A stretch of 48,314 nt of DNA from Bacillus sp. MYb209 (GCF_002975175.1 NZ_PCNZ01000029.1:1-48314); one strand, 5' to 3'; counted from the first letter of the stretch, positions 8,435-17,553 are shown. The notes: generated by a model from the letters alone, not told the origin. Made by a program: numbers and translations.

Positions 8435-8599
8435 TTTATTTAATTCAACCGCCTTTAGGATTTTTAATTTCTCTATATTTGGATCTTAGCATCTTTTATA
8501 ATTTTTAAATATAGTAATTGTTAAATATTTAAGAATCTATTACATTTTATTCACAATTCTCTTTTTTTGTCATGAAAAATAAACTGTATTTAATGGTTT

Positions 8600-8616
8600 T
8601 GTAAACAAACTGTAAA
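8600..8616 (+). promoter_or_regulatory. WalR (YycF) box
   Basis: TGTAAA-CAAAC-TGTAAA fits the WalR direct-repeat consensus TGTWAH-N5-TGTWAH exactly. It lies 39 bases before the 3D-domain wall-protein gene and just upstream of candidate -10 hexamers (TATAAC 8627-8632 or TATAAG 8635-8640). The essential WalRK system controls cwlO and yocH in B. subtilis, and the gene behind this box combines features of both. Confidence 0.82.
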
Positions 8617-8654
8617 ATAAATCATGTATAACTGTATAAGAAGGGAGTCGGATT

Positions 8655-9905
8655 ATGAACTATTTTAAGCGAATCAGTAGTCTAGTATTAGCAGGAATTA
8701 TTGTTCTTTCTAGTACAGTCGCTGTAAAAGCAGAGTCAAACGACGAGAAACTTAACAACATGCAACAGCAATTGCAGCAAAACGATGCAGATATGCAGAA
8801 GAAAGAGCAAGAGAAGCAAGCTGTTACTAAAGAAATTCAAGGTATCGAAAATGAACTACATAATTTAAATAATACAATTGCAAAAAATAAAGAGGATCAA
8901 GCTGCTATTCAACGTAAAATCGATGAAACACATAAGCAGATTGAACAAAAAAAAGCAGATATTATCGTTTTAGAAGATAAAGTCCTTGCTCGTAAGGATA
9001 TTATGAAAAAACGTATGGTTTCTGTTCAAAATAGCTCAAATACGAGTTTAGTAGTAGAAGTTGTTGTAGAATCAAAAAACTTTGCAGATTTCATACAACG
9101 TATGAACGCAGTTACTACTATTCTAGAAGCAGATAAAGAAATTTTACGTCTACAAGAACAAGATCTTCGTCAAATTGAAGAAGATAAAAAAGCGATTGAC
9201 GAAAAAGAAGCATCTTTAGTAGTAGATAAGCAAAAATTAGCAAAAGCACAAGCTGATTTGCAAGATAACTTGAAAAAACGTCAAGATAACTTACAAACGG
9301 TTCAAGCTAAATATAATGCGATTGCAAACCAAATTAATTTAGCAGCAGAAGAAAAAGCAAAAGTTGAAGCAAATATGAAAGCAGTACAAGAAACAATTGC
9401 TCGTGAACAAGAAGCAGCAAGAATTGCAGCAGAAGAGCGCGCAAAAGCTGAAGCAGCAGCAAAGGCTGAGCAAGAAGAGTTAGCAAAAGCGAAGGCAGCA
9501 GCAGCTAAGCAAAAAGAAGAACAGGCAGCTAAGCCGGCAGAGCCTGCAGCTAAAGATACAACACCAGCTAAGCCGGATCCAAAACCAGCTCAAGGTGGAA
9601 AAGAATTTTATGTAACAGCAACTGCTTATACAGCTGATCCATCTGAAAATGGCTATAAACCGGGTGAAACTGTAAAATCTAAGTTAGGACATAATTTGAC
9701 TGCAAATCCAAACATGAAACTAATTGCTGTAGATCCAGCTGTGATTCCATTAGGTTCTACTGTGTATGTGGAAAATTATGGGACGGCAATTGCTGGAGAT
9801 ACTGGTAGTGCGATTAAAGGTCATATAATTGATTTATTAATGCCAGATTCAGCTGCAGCTAATAATTGGGGCAGAAGAAGTGTTAAAGTCACAATTTTAA
9901 ACTAA
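8655..9905 (+). CDS. Secreted CwlO/YocH-like wall protein with 3D domain
   Basis: A 416-residue exported protein: signal peptide (1-26, ending AVKAES), a long coiled coil of the PcsB/CwlO N-terminal type (about 30-240), an Ala/Lys/Glu-rich stretch and a Pro-rich linker (about 255-310), and a C-terminal 3D domain (about 317-416). The 3D domain shows its three key aspartates in IAVDP, AGDTG and HIIDLL. This is the fold of lytic transglycosylase-like and Rpf/YocH peptidoglycan enzymes. The protein probably acts in wall remodelling outside the membrane. The start ATG follows GAAGGGAG. A WalR box sits directly upstream. Length and domain order are normal for B. cereus group 3D proteins. Confidence 0.88.
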   Translation: MNYFKRISSLVLAGIIVLSSTVAVKAESNDEKLNNMQQQLQQNDADMQKKEQEKQAVTKEIQGIENELHNLNNTIAKNKEDQAAIQRKIDETHKQIEQKKADIIVLEDKVLARKDIMKKRMVSVQNSSNTSLVVEVVVESKNFADFIQRMNAVTTILEADKEILRLQEQDLRQIEEDKKAIDEKEASLVVDKQKLAKAQADLQDNLKKRQDNLQTVQAKYNAIANQINLAAEEKAKVEANMKAVQETIAREQEAARIAAEERAKAEAAAKAEQEELAKAKAAAAKQKEEQAAKPAEPAAKDTTPAKPDPKPAQGGKEFYVTATAYTADPSENGYKPGETVKSKLGHNLTANPNMKLIAVDPAVIPLGSTVYVENYGTAIAGDTGSAIKGHIIDLLMPDSAAANNWGRRSVKVTILN

Positions 9906-9909
9906 AACG

Positions 9910-9947
9910 AAATCCAACTTTACAATACGTGAAGTTGGATTTTTTTA
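9910..9947 (+). terminator. Terminator of the 3D-domain gene
   Basis: AAATCCAACTT pairs with AAGTTGGATTT, followed by a T run. Confidence 0.87.
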
Positions 9948-10018
9948 TAAAAAATAATGTTAAGTTGAGTTTACATTTTGTTAAGAGTATCATACAATGA
10001 TAGTGAGAGGTGGTAAAT

Positions 10019-10237
10019 TTGACCATTCATAATAAAGTGAAAGAATTGAGAGCTCGCTTTAATTTTACGCAAAGTGTATTAGCAGAAAAGGTAGGAGTGA
10101 CGAGGCAAACAATCGCTGCAATTGAAAAAGGGGATTACGTTCCATCATTGTTACTAGCACTGACAATTTGTGATGTGTTCGAGTTAAAGATGGAAGATGT
10201 GTTTGTTTTAAATAAGGAGGGGGAAGAGGATGAATAG
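10019..10237 (+). CDS. XRE-family transcriptional regulator, first copy
   Basis: A 72-residue helix-turn-helix protein that is little more than one HTH domain (LAEKVGVTRQTIAAIEKG). I start it at TTG 10019, because AGAGGTGG lies 5 bases upstream; the GTG at 10010 in the same frame overlaps that ribosome site. Its end overlaps the next gene by 8 bases. A likely promoter is TTGAGT-17-TATCAT just upstream. Such small regulators usually repress their own operon; the ligand or signal is unknown. A paralogous pair lies at 22413-23052. Confidence 0.88.
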   Translation: MTIHNKVKELRARFNFTQSVLAEKVGVTRQTIAAIEKGDYVPSLLLALTICDVFELKMEDVFVLNKEGEEDE

Positions 10238-10703
10238 AATTGGTTTTTCTTATATCGTAAACGTGCTTTATACTGCGCTAGCCTGCTGGACATTTGTTGA
10301 ATTTTATAGTGTTATAACAGAGTTAGCAGATATAATTAAAAACGAGAAGTTCCCATTTGAAGTATGGTTTAATGGAGTACCATTCATTTTATTATTTATT
10401 GGAGCTATTATAGTTACAATTTTTTATAGAATTCAAAAGAAAAAATACAAGAATTTATCTTTTTGGATGTATCCATTATTATTTCCACTAGAAGATGAAC
10501 GTGAAAAAGCGATTACGGATAAAGCCTGTCGAACAACTTTTGTTTCGTTATGGTATGTGTTACCTTGTGCAGTCGGATTTTTAACTTTTTCGCCTATTAT
10601 TAATGAATATCTTCCCGGGTACCCACTGTATATTATATTTTCTATTTTCTTTATTCAAATGACAGTTTTCCACATATCCCTATACAAAAATAAATTAGCT
10701 TAA
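10230..10703 (+). CDS. Four-helix membrane protein paired with the XRE regulator
   Basis: A 157-residue protein with about four membrane helices (roughly 8-30, 45-68, 108-128, 132-152). Between the second and third helices lies DEREKAITDKACR, the DERxxxI-type motif of the DUF2178/DUF3796-like membrane proteins that commonly follow small XRE regulators. Translation is coupled: the ATG lies within the regulator's last codons, with AAGGAGG upstream. The function is unknown. It may sense an envelope or peptide signal and control the regulator, which is inference from the pairing alone. Confidence 0.78.
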   Translation: MNRIGFSYIVNVLYTALACWTFVEFYSVITELADIIKNEKFPFEVWFNGVPFILLFIGAIIVTIFYRIQKKKYKNLSFWMYPLLFPLEDEREKAITDKACRTTFVSLWYVLPCAVGFLTFSPIINEYLPGYPLYIIFSIFFIQMTVFHISLYKNKLA

Positions 10704-10740
10704 AAAGAAACCTTCTTGCACCGGCAAGAAGGTTTCTTTT
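10703..10740 (+). terminator. Terminator of the first XRE/membrane pair
   Basis: AAAAGAAACCTTCTTGC pairs with its complement around ACCG, ending in TTTCTTTT. Confidence 0.9.
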
Positions 10741-10819
10741 CAGCTTACACTTGTACATATAGCAATATTATCTTATCATTTTATATAGAGTAAGATTTTG
10801 TAACGGAAAGGAATTGTAT

Positions 10820-11452
10820 ATGAATAAGCAAAGAATTTATAGTATAGTAGCAATCCTTCTATTTGTTGTAGGTGGTGTATTAATCGGAAAGCCATTCTAT
10901 GATGGATATAAGGCAGAAACGAAACAGACAGAAAATGTGCAAGCTGTTCAAAAGATGGCATATGAAAAGCATGAGACGGAATTTGTAGATGCTTCAAAAA
11001 TTAATCAACCAGACTTGGCAGAAGTAGCGAGTGCATCGTTAGATAAAAAACAAGTAATCGGTCGTATTTCAATTCCAAGCATCTCATTAGAACTTCCTGT
11101 TTTAAAAGCGTCGACTGAAAAGAATTTATTATCAGGTGCGGCAACTGTAAAAGAAAATCAAGTAATGGGACAAGGAAATTATGCACTTGCAGGGCATAAT
11201 ATGTCAAAAAAAGGTGTTTTATTTAGTGATGTATCAACTTTAAAGAAGAACGATAAAATTTATTTGTATGACAATGCAAATGAGTATGAGTATACTGTTA
11301 CCGGTGTATCTGAAGTGACTCCTGATAAATGGGAAGTTGTAGAGGATCATGGGAAAGATGAGCTGACACTTATTACATGTGTATCAGTTTCGGATAACTC
11401 GAAACGTTTTGTTGTTACGGGTGATCTAGTAGGAACAAAGGCGAACAAATAA
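10820..11452 (+). CDS. srtA: Sortase A, housekeeping transpeptidase
   Basis: Membrane-anchored cysteine transpeptidase that joins LPXTG-type proteins to peptidoglycan. From the ATG at 10820 (ribosome site GGAAAGGA) the protein has 210 residues: an N-terminal signal anchor (about 5-24), an extracellular stalk and the sortase barrel. The catalytic residues fall at His126 (LAGHN), Cys187 (TLITC) and Arg196 (NSKRF), the same numbers known for B. anthracis SrtA. There is no LPXTG substrate gene beside it, as expected for a general sortase. Its own terminator follows, so it is monocistronic. Confidence 0.95.
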   Translation: MNKQRIYSIVAILLFVVGGVLIGKPFYDGYKAETKQTENVQAVQKMAYEKHETEFVDASKINQPDLAEVASASLDKKQVIGRISIPSISLELPVLKASTEKNLLSGAATVKENQVMGQGNYALAGHNMSKKGVLFSDVSTLKKNDKIYLYDNANEYEYTVTGVSEVTPDKWEVVEDHGKDELTLITCVSVSDNSKRFVVTGDLVGTKANK

Positions 11453-11496
11453 AAAAAAGAAGGTTCACTCTTTAAAGAGTGAACCTTCTTTTTTTA
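11451..11496 (+). terminator. srtA terminator
   Basis: A long perfect palindrome: GAAGGTTCACTCTTT pairs with AAAGAGTGAACCTTC, flanked by A8 and T7, so it may work in both directions. Confidence 0.92.
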
Positions 11497-11595
11497 TCCA
11501 ATGTTGAGAAATAAAAGAATATTTTAGTTAGTATTTAAATATTTTTCTATTTATATATAATAAATTAATGATTCTAGATTTTAGGAGGAACAAAA

Positions 11596-12717
11596 GTGAA
11601 ACAGCAAGTAAAAAGACTTCTTTTAACAACAAGTGTAGCGTTATTGGTAGCGCCAATTTCTGCTTATGCACATCCAGGACGTACAGATGCTAATGGTGGA
11701 CATACGTGTCGTACAAATTGTGAAAAATGGGGATTGCAGTACGGGGAATATCATTATCACAATAAACCAGCTTCTAGTAGTGGTACAACGAGTCCAGCTC
11801 CTAGCCAAAATAATAATGGTACCGTAGAAGCTGAAAGACAAGCAGAAGCGCAGCGTAATGCGGAGGCAGAAAAACAACGTGCTGCAGAAGCACAGCGTAA
11901 AGCAGAGGAAGAGAGACAGCGCGCTGCAGAAGAACAGCGCAAAGTAGAGGAAGAGAGACAGCGTGTAGCCGAAGAGCAAAGAAAAGCAGAAGAGGCACGT
12001 AAGCAAGAGGAAGCCCAGCGCCAAGCTGATATGGAAAAGGGACAACTTGAAGGACAAAAAAATGGAGAGACAGATTTTAAAGTAGGAAAAAATAATGCGG
12101 AAGGGCATTTAACTGGAAAATCTGATACATATAAACAAGCATTTACAACTGCTTATACTGCAGCTTGGTCTTTAGAAGAGCAGAAAAAAGAACATCTTGA
12201 AAAAGGAAAAGAGCAAGGATTAGCACAAGAGACAATGGATGATAGTCAAATCGCTCCAGAGTTTAAGGCGAACTTTGTAGAAGGTTTTCAAGTAGGAAAT
12301 AAAGAAAGAACAGAAAAAATTGAAAAAGAGCAGGCGGAACTAGGTGAAAAGGCTGGTAAAGAGTTAGCTGAAAAGAAACCAGGAAATAGTGAGAAAGAAA
12401 TATATGTGAAAGCATATGAAACTGCGTATGAAAAAGGATATAAGTCTGCAAAAAAAGCAGCGGAAAAGGCTGGATATACATATGCATTTGAAAATTATGA
12501 TTTGAAAGTTCCTGCTAAGTATGAAAAGAATGAATCATTAAAGAAATGGTTTACTGAAGGGTTTAAATCAAATAAGAAAGCAGCGGAAATTCGAGAAGAA
12601 GGTTATAAAAAAGGGGATAGTTGGCTTTCATTTTTCTATAAGAGTTTTGTGCCAAGTGAATATAAAGAGTACAAAAACCTGTATGAACAAGCAATAGAAA
12701 AAGGAAAGAAAGCGTAA
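11596..12717 (+). CDS. Secreted YHYH-domain protein with coiled-coil repeats
   Basis: A 373-residue exported protein starting at GTG behind AGGAGG. The signal peptide (1-25) is followed by HPGRTDANGGHTCRTNC and GEYHYHN, the YHYH domain seen in many Bacillus wall-associated proteins, with His and Cys that could bind metal. A Ser/Thr/Pro linker leads to a charged coiled coil (about 77-145) built from 14-residue repeats. The C-terminal half (about 150-373) holds several loosely repeated helical units containing phrases such as AFTTAYTAAW, KAYETAYEKGY and WFTEGFKSN. The function is unknown. Position next to srtA may be incidental, since there is no LPXTG motif. Confidence 0.8.
   Translation: MKQQVKRLLLTTSVALLVAPISAYAHPGRTDANGGHTCRTNCEKWGLQYGEYHYHNKPASSSGTTSPAPSQNNNGTVEAERQAEAQRNAEAEKQRAAEAQRKAEEERQRAAEEQRKVEEERQRVAEEQRKAEEARKQEEAQRQADMEKGQLEGQKNGETDFKVGKNNAEGHLTGKSDTYKQAFTTAYTAAWSLEEQKKEHLEKGKEQGLAQETMDDSQIAPEFKANFVEGFQVGNKERTEKIEKEQAELGEKAGKELAEKKPGNSEKEIYVKAYETAYEKGYKSAKKAAEKAGYTYAFENYDLKVPAKYEKNESLKKWFTEGFKSNKKAAEIREEGYKKGDSWLSFFYKSFVPSEYKEYKNLYEQAIEKGKKA
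11842..12009 (+). repeat. Four tandem 42-bp repeats coding 14-residue coiled-coil units
   Basis: Four consecutive 14-codon units start at GCA 11842, 11884, 11926 and 11968. The middle two are the most alike (AEAQRKAEEERQRA and AEEQRKVEEERQRV); the outer two have diverged. Unit number may vary between strains. Confidence 0.85.
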
Positions 12718-12749
12718 AAAAAGATGAGGAAAATTCCTCATCTTTTTTT
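12716..12749. terminator. Bidirectional terminator between YHYH and dtpT-like genes
   Basis: AAAAAAAGATGAGGAA pairs with TTCCTCATCTTTTTTT around two bases; it serves the two convergent genes. Confidence 0.9.
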
Positions 12750-14133
12750 AATCCATCCATTTCACTAATTTTTTAGAAATTGATAATAAAACACAACCTA
12801 AAACGATCGCCACAGCGCCAATAACTGTGAATACTTCAGCATATCCAAGTGAAGTTGTGAAGCTTGCAAGCTGTCCGCCTAAAATATTAGCAATACCTGA
12901 GCTTGCTAGCCATACTCCCATTAATAAAGAAGCTAGTTTTACTGGAGCAAGAGCACTAACCATTGATAGCCCGACAGGTGATAAGAATAGCTCACCTAAC
13001 GTATGGAAAAGATACGTAAAGACGATAAATAGTAAGTTTGCTTTTTCTGTAATGTTATGTTCGTCACTACCTGTTTTTAACGTAGCGATAACAAGAACGA
13101 TATAACCGATACCGAGTAAGATCATACCAAGTCCCATTTTTGTTGGGATTTTCATGTCACCATTTTTTCTAGTTGCCAGTTTCGCCCATAATGCTGAAAT
13201 GGCTGGGGCAAGTAAAATAATAAATAACGGGTTGACCGATTGGAACCAAGATGTTGGAATTTCCCATCCGAACACAGAACGGTCTACGAATTTGTTTGTA
13301 TATAATGTTAATGAACTACCAGCTTGTTCAAATCCAGCCCAGAAGAAGACAACGAAGCAAGTTAAAATAACGATAACTGCTGTATGTTGTTTTTCTTTTT
13401 TTGTTAATGGTGTATTTCCAGCTGTTTGTTGTCCATCTGTCGTTTGTAAATTGCGAGTTGGTTTTTTACCGATATCACCAAGGAAGCGGTTAGATAGTGT
13501 TGTAAATAAAATTTGTCCAATGATCATTCCGATTGAAGCCGCTAAGAAACCGAAACGGAATCCGTAATGAACAACACCGTCTACTGTTGTTTTAAATAAA
13601 TTTTCTGACAAAAAGCCGCAAACGAGTGGAGCTAAAAATGAACCGACGTTAATACCCATATAGAAAATTGTAAATGCACTATCACGTTTTGGATCATTTT
13701 CTTCGTATAATTCTCCAACAAGTGTAGAGATATTTGGTTTGAAGAATCCATTACCGATAATAATAAGCGCTAATCCGAGGTATAGGCCGACCTGGTTTTG
13801 CAAGGCAAATAGTGTAAGGTTACCGATTGCCATTGTTATACCACCAATTGTGATGGCTTTTCGTTTACCTAGAAAACGGTCTGTTAAGTATCCACCGATC
13901 AATGGTGTGAAATAACAAGCTCCAGTATAAAATCCGTAAATAGAGAGTGCCCAAGCGGGACTAAACCCAAGACCACCACTTACTAAAGCTGTTGTTAAAT
14001 ATAATGTTAATAATCCTCGTAATCCATAGTAACTAAACCTTTCCCACATTTCTGTAAAGAAGAGTAAGTATAAACCTGGAGGATGTTTCTTTTTTCTTTG
14101 TTGTTCTCTTTCTAGTTGTATCGCTGATTCCAT
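12748..14133 (-). CDS. Proton-dependent di/tripeptide transporter (POT/PTR2 family)
   Basis: A 461-residue major-facilitator transporter of the POT family with 12-14 membrane helices, importing di- and tripeptides with protons. The family motifs are visible: EMWERFSYYGLRGLL near the N-terminus and the FYMGINVGSFLAPLVCGFL signature of helix 5. I start it at the ATG 14133, which has AGGAGG 8 bases upstream; an in-frame ATG 21 bases earlier precedes the ribosome site and is unlikely. Related to DtpT of lactococci. It stands alone. Confidence 0.92.
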   Translation of the reverse strand: MESAIQLEREQQRKKKHPPGLYLLFFTEMWERFSYYGLRGLLTLYLTTALVSGGLGFSPAWALSIYGFYTGACYFTPLIGGYLTDRFLGKRKAITIGGITMAIGNLTLFALQNQVGLYLGLALIIIGNGFFKPNISTLVGELYEENDPKRDSAFTIFYMGINVGSFLAPLVCGFLSENLFKTTVDGVVHYGFRFGFLAASIGMIIGQILFTTLSNRFLGDIGKKPTRNLQTTDGQQTAGNTPLTKKEKQHTAVIVILTCFVVFFWAGFEQAGSSLTLYTNKFVDRSVFGWEIPTSWFQSVNPLFIILLAPAISALWAKLATRKNGDMKIPTKMGLGMILLGIGYIVLVIATLKTGSDEHNITEKANLLFIVFTYLFHTLGELFLSPVGLSMVSALAPVKLASLLMGVWLASSGIANILGGQLASFTTSLGYAEVFTVIGAVAIVLGCVLLSISKKLVKWMD

Positions 14134-14386
14134 GTTATTTTCCTCCTGACACAAACAAAAACAAAGTTAATAGTTTTGTATATTTAATATTTTACTTTAT
14201 TAACTATTATAAGTCAACGAAGGTTGATTTTTCAGAAGAAATTGGAACTGGGAAATAGCTATAGAATGGGTGTTTCTTTTATGGTAGACTATGGACTATG
14301 TTTTCTTTGTAAGGAAGCGGATTACCGCATTTTTTTTATGTGTGGAATTGATTTCATGTAAGGTGAAATTGAAGAAGGAGAAAGAA

Positions 14387-15688
14387 ATGAAATTGTTACA
14401 GAAAAAAGAAATTTTACTTATTAGTCTTATGTTATTCTCTATGTTCTTTGGGGCCGGAAATCTTATATTTCCACCTTTCCTTGGATATGAAGCAGGAGAA
14501 CATGTATGGATTGCATTGTTAGGTTTTATTATATCAGCAACAGGTCTTCCTATATTAGGGGTTATCGCTATTGCGAAAGCGGGAAGCTTTCAAACGTTAG
14601 CGGGTAGAGTGCATCCTTCATTTGCAATTATTTTTCCGTGTATTGTGTACTTGTTTATTGGACCTGGTCTTGGTATACCCCGTGCAGGAAGTTTAGCATT
14701 TGAAATGGGACCAGGCCAGTTATTCCAAGAATCGGGTAGCGTAGTTTTATTATTTTATACGATTGTTTTCTTTAGTGTTGTTTACTGGTTAAGTTTATCG
14801 CCATCTAAATTAATGGGCTTATTCGGAAAGGTTTTAACGCCTTTACTATTATGTATGATTGCACTTATTTTTATAAAAAGTATGTTTACATCAGTCGGTA
14901 GTGTGAAAGAAGCCACTGGTAATTATGGACAAGCCCCGATGTTCCAAGGATTTTTAGATGGATATTTAACGATGGATGCGCTAGCGGCTTTAATCTTTGG
15001 TATTGTTATAGCAAATGCTTTGCGTGCAAAAGGTATTGAGGATGATAAAGGTTTAGCGAAATATATGAGTATTGCTGGCATTGGAGCAGGACTTTTATTA
15101 TCTATTATATATGTCATTCTTGGATATGTTGGCTCAATTAGCGGTTCATTGGGTACATTTGATAACGGTGCGAAAGTGTTAGCACAAGTTATGACGACAT
15201 TATTTGGACAAGGCGGGGTCGTTTTATTAGGTCTTATTTTTACTATCGCGTGTTTATGTGTTTCAATTGGACTTGTTACGTCTTGTAGTCAATTTTTTGC
15301 GAGCGCATTTCCGAAAGTATCTTATAAAGTTTGGGCATTTATATTAAGTTTTGTTAGTATGGTTTTAGCTAATTTAGGATTAACGCAAATTTTAAAAGTA
15401 TCAGTACCGATTCTTGGATTTATTTATCCAGTTGCACTAACGCTTATTATTTTAGGGTTATTCCATAAGTATATTGGAAAGTATGTATACGTATATTCGG
15501 TAACGATTGGAATCGTAGCGTTATTTAGTGCGATTGATGTTTTAAACAAAAGTGTACTGATGAATAAATGGACACCACTACTAAAAATTCTTCCGTTTTA
15601 TTCAGAAGGTGTAGGTTGGATTGTTCCGGCATTTGTAGGTGCCTGCCTCGGTGTAATTGTTAGTATTGCTATAAATAAGAATAAATAA
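14387..15688 (+). CDS. brnQ: Branched-chain amino acid transporter, BrnQ family
   Basis: A 433-residue LIVCS-family carrier importing leucine, isoleucine and valine with sodium or protons. The N-terminus has the family hallmark FFGAGNLIFPPFLG, and about 12 membrane helices follow. The start is the ATG 14387 behind AAGGAG; the frame is open 96 bases further upstream without a ribosome site. B. cereus group genomes usually hold several BrnQ paralogues, so which one this is cannot be told. Confidence 0.92.
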   Translation: MKLLQKKEILLISLMLFSMFFGAGNLIFPPFLGYEAGEHVWIALLGFIISATGLPILGVIAIAKAGSFQTLAGRVHPSFAIIFPCIVYLFIGPGLGIPRAGSLAFEMGPGQLFQESGSVVLLFYTIVFFSVVYWLSLSPSKLMGLFGKVLTPLLLCMIALIFIKSMFTSVGSVKEATGNYGQAPMFQGFLDGYLTMDALAALIFGIVIANALRAKGIEDDKGLAKYMSIAGIGAGLLLSIIYVILGYVGSISGSLGTFDNGAKVLAQVMTTLFGQGGVVLLGLIFTIACLCVSIGLVTSCSQFFASAFPKVSYKVWAFILSFVSMVLANLGLTQILKVSVPILGFIYPVALTLIILGLFHKYIGKYVYVYSVTIGIVALFSAIDVLNKSVLMNKWTPLLKILPFYSEGVGWIVPAFVGACLGVIVSIAINKNK

Positions 15689-15693
15689 GTAAG

Positions 15694-15730
15694 AGGTGTT
15701 TTCCTATTTCGGAAAACACCTTTCTTTTTT
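15694..15730 (+). terminator. brnQ terminator
   Basis: AGGTGTTTTCC pairs with GGAAAACACCT around TATTTC; a T-rich tail follows. Confidence 0.88.
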
Positions 15731-15827
15731 TGGAAAAATAGTATTGAAAATGAATAGACTAAGAGTATGATAAAGGTAATTGGTAATATATAGGTTAAGT
15801 GAAAAATCGATGATGAGGGGGGATTGT

Positions 15828-17549
15828 ATGAAGGAGGATTTAAATAAGAAAATAGAAGCGCTCGAAACGGCAATTGAAACGATGCAAGAGACACTTTATG
15901 AATTGAAAGCGAAACAAAGAAAAATAGAAGTAGATAAAGTTCAACAAAATGTTAATAAGGAAAAGAAAGAATATATTGAAGCAGTAAGTAATGAAAAGTT
16001 ACAAGAAGATGTTGTTAAGAAGAGGGAGTCCATGCAAGAGCCAGAGGTGAAACAAGTAGATATATCTGCATTTAAACCAGAACCATTTAATATTATAAAG
16101 TTTTGTCAAACGTGGTTACCACGCATATTTGTCGGTATTATGCTACTTGGCGTTATTTGGTTATTTAAAGCAGGGGTGGATGCTGGGTTGTTAACACCAG
16201 CGATACGGGTTGTATTTGGTATAGTACTATCTGCCGGTTTGTATTATATAGGAGATATACAAATTAAAAGAGAGCGGCAGGCGTTAGGGTTAGTATTGGC
16301 TGGAGGAAGTATTACGGGTATTGTTTTAACGACGTTTGCGGCACATTATTTATATGAGTTTATTCCTGCAAGTATTGCGTTTATTTGCAACATTATATGG
16401 ATTATTTTAGGTATTTATTTAGCGAAAAGATATAGATCGGAATACCTCGCTATTTTCGTGGCGGTAGGAGCATTTTTTGTTCCTTTCTTGTTAAATAGTA
16501 CGACTCCTAATACGTATATTTTCTTTAGTTATGAGACGATATTAACAATTAGTCTATTGTGGTATGCAATGAGAAACCGTTATAAGTACTTGTATATGAT
16601 TTCGTATGTTGTTGCGGCCATTGTCCTATTTGTCTTCTTTGCTGTTATGTCCATATTAGTAGGGAATTTGCAAGTACAGTTAACGGTTGTATACGGCGTA
16701 ATTCATTTGCTATTATTTTGGCATATGTTTTCGGAGAGAAGTTTTATACAAGAAGCAAGATTGGCGCTATTTAGTGCGAATGCAGTTTCCTTTATTTTAG
16801 CTATTGCAAACATACCTGAATTTACAACGTGGGGATTAGTTATAAGTGCATTCGTGCATGCTGTTATGTTCGCGCTTGAATATAGGAAGAATAAACATTC
16901 TGTATTTACAAATCTTATATTTGGTTTTGCAATGGGGTCATTTAGTTTAGCGATTTTATACGAGTACAGTTTAGTGAATGCAGCAATCGTATTATTGTTA
17001 CAAGGTTTCCTCGGTATGGTTACTGCTATTAAAGTAAAGCAAAATATTAAATTGTATGTAAGTGCAACGATTTATGCTATTGGAATGATACAGACGATTT
17101 TTAGCCCGTTTGATCAGTTCATTTCAGCGGGCTTTGTCGCTCATGTTATTTTGATAGGAACGTTCTATTATTGCATGAGACAAGCGAAAGAAGTGTTAGC
17201 GAGTTTTGGTAAATATGTTTATTCCATAGCGCTCTATTCGTTAATGATCATTGTATTTATTACAATTACTAGGATCGGTGAAGTTCTTTCTACAGATGGA
17301 AGTATAATTAGCGTATCTGTATCGTTATTATGGATGGTATATGCGTTATTTGCAGTTTGGTTTGGCCGTTATAGACAGATGAACGAAATATTATATGCTG
17401 GCTTAGTCGTATTAGTAGTAACAGTAGGGAAGTTATTCCTTCTCGACCTACCAGAGGTGTCGATGATGATTAGGGCGGTGTTATTCTTAATCGTTGGTAG
17501 TATAGGTATCGTTATTTCAAGAATGTTTTTCTCAAAAGAAGAGAAGTGA
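15828..17549 (+). CDS. DUF2339-type polytopic membrane protein
   Basis: A 573-residue protein starting at ATG 15828 behind GAGGGGGG. Residues 1-60 form a charged coiled coil (LETAIETMQETLYELKAKQRK); from about residue 90 there is a long series of some 16-18 membrane helices, the pattern of DUF2339 proteins. The region around 95-165 (LPRIFVGIMLLGVIWLFKAG and following) is the best conserved part of that family. The biochemical function is unknown. Monocistronic, with its own terminator. Confidence 0.8.
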   Translation: MKEDLNKKIEALETAIETMQETLYELKAKQRKIEVDKVQQNVNKEKKEYIEAVSNEKLQEDVVKKRESMQEPEVKQVDISAFKPEPFNIIKFCQTWLPRIFVGIMLLGVIWLFKAGVDAGLLTPAIRVVFGIVLSAGLYYIGDIQIKRERQALGLVLAGGSITGIVLTTFAAHYLYEFIPASIAFICNIIWIILGIYLAKRYRSEYLAIFVAVGAFFVPFLLNSTTPNTYIFFSYETILTISLLWYAMRNRYKYLYMISYVVAAIVLFVFFAVMSILVGNLQVQLTVVYGVIHLLLFWHMFSERSFIQEARLALFSANAVSFILAIANIPEFTTWGLVISAFVHAVMFALEYRKNKHSVFTNLIFGFAMGSFSLAILYEYSLVNAAIVLLLQGFLGMVTAIKVKQNIKLYVSATIYAIGMIQTIFSPFDQFISAGFVAHVILIGTFYYCMRQAKEVLASFGKYVYSIALYSLMIIVFITITRIGEVLSTDGSIISVSVSLLWMVYALFAVWFGRYRQMNEILYAGLVVLVVTVGKLFLLDLPEVSMMIRAVLFLIVGSIGIVISRMFFSKEEK

Positions 17550-17553
17550 AAAG

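Noticed and set aside
11641-12108. Long open frames on the minus strand inside the YHYH gene
   Set aside because: They are shadows of the repeated coding sequence, without ribosome sites and with unlikely composition.
14318-14338. GCGG-ATTA-CCGC hairpin with T run in the brnQ leader, possible T-box terminator or attenuator
   Set aside because: The stem is only 4 bp, there is no T-box core (AGGGTGGNACCGCG) and no specifier stem can be recognised.
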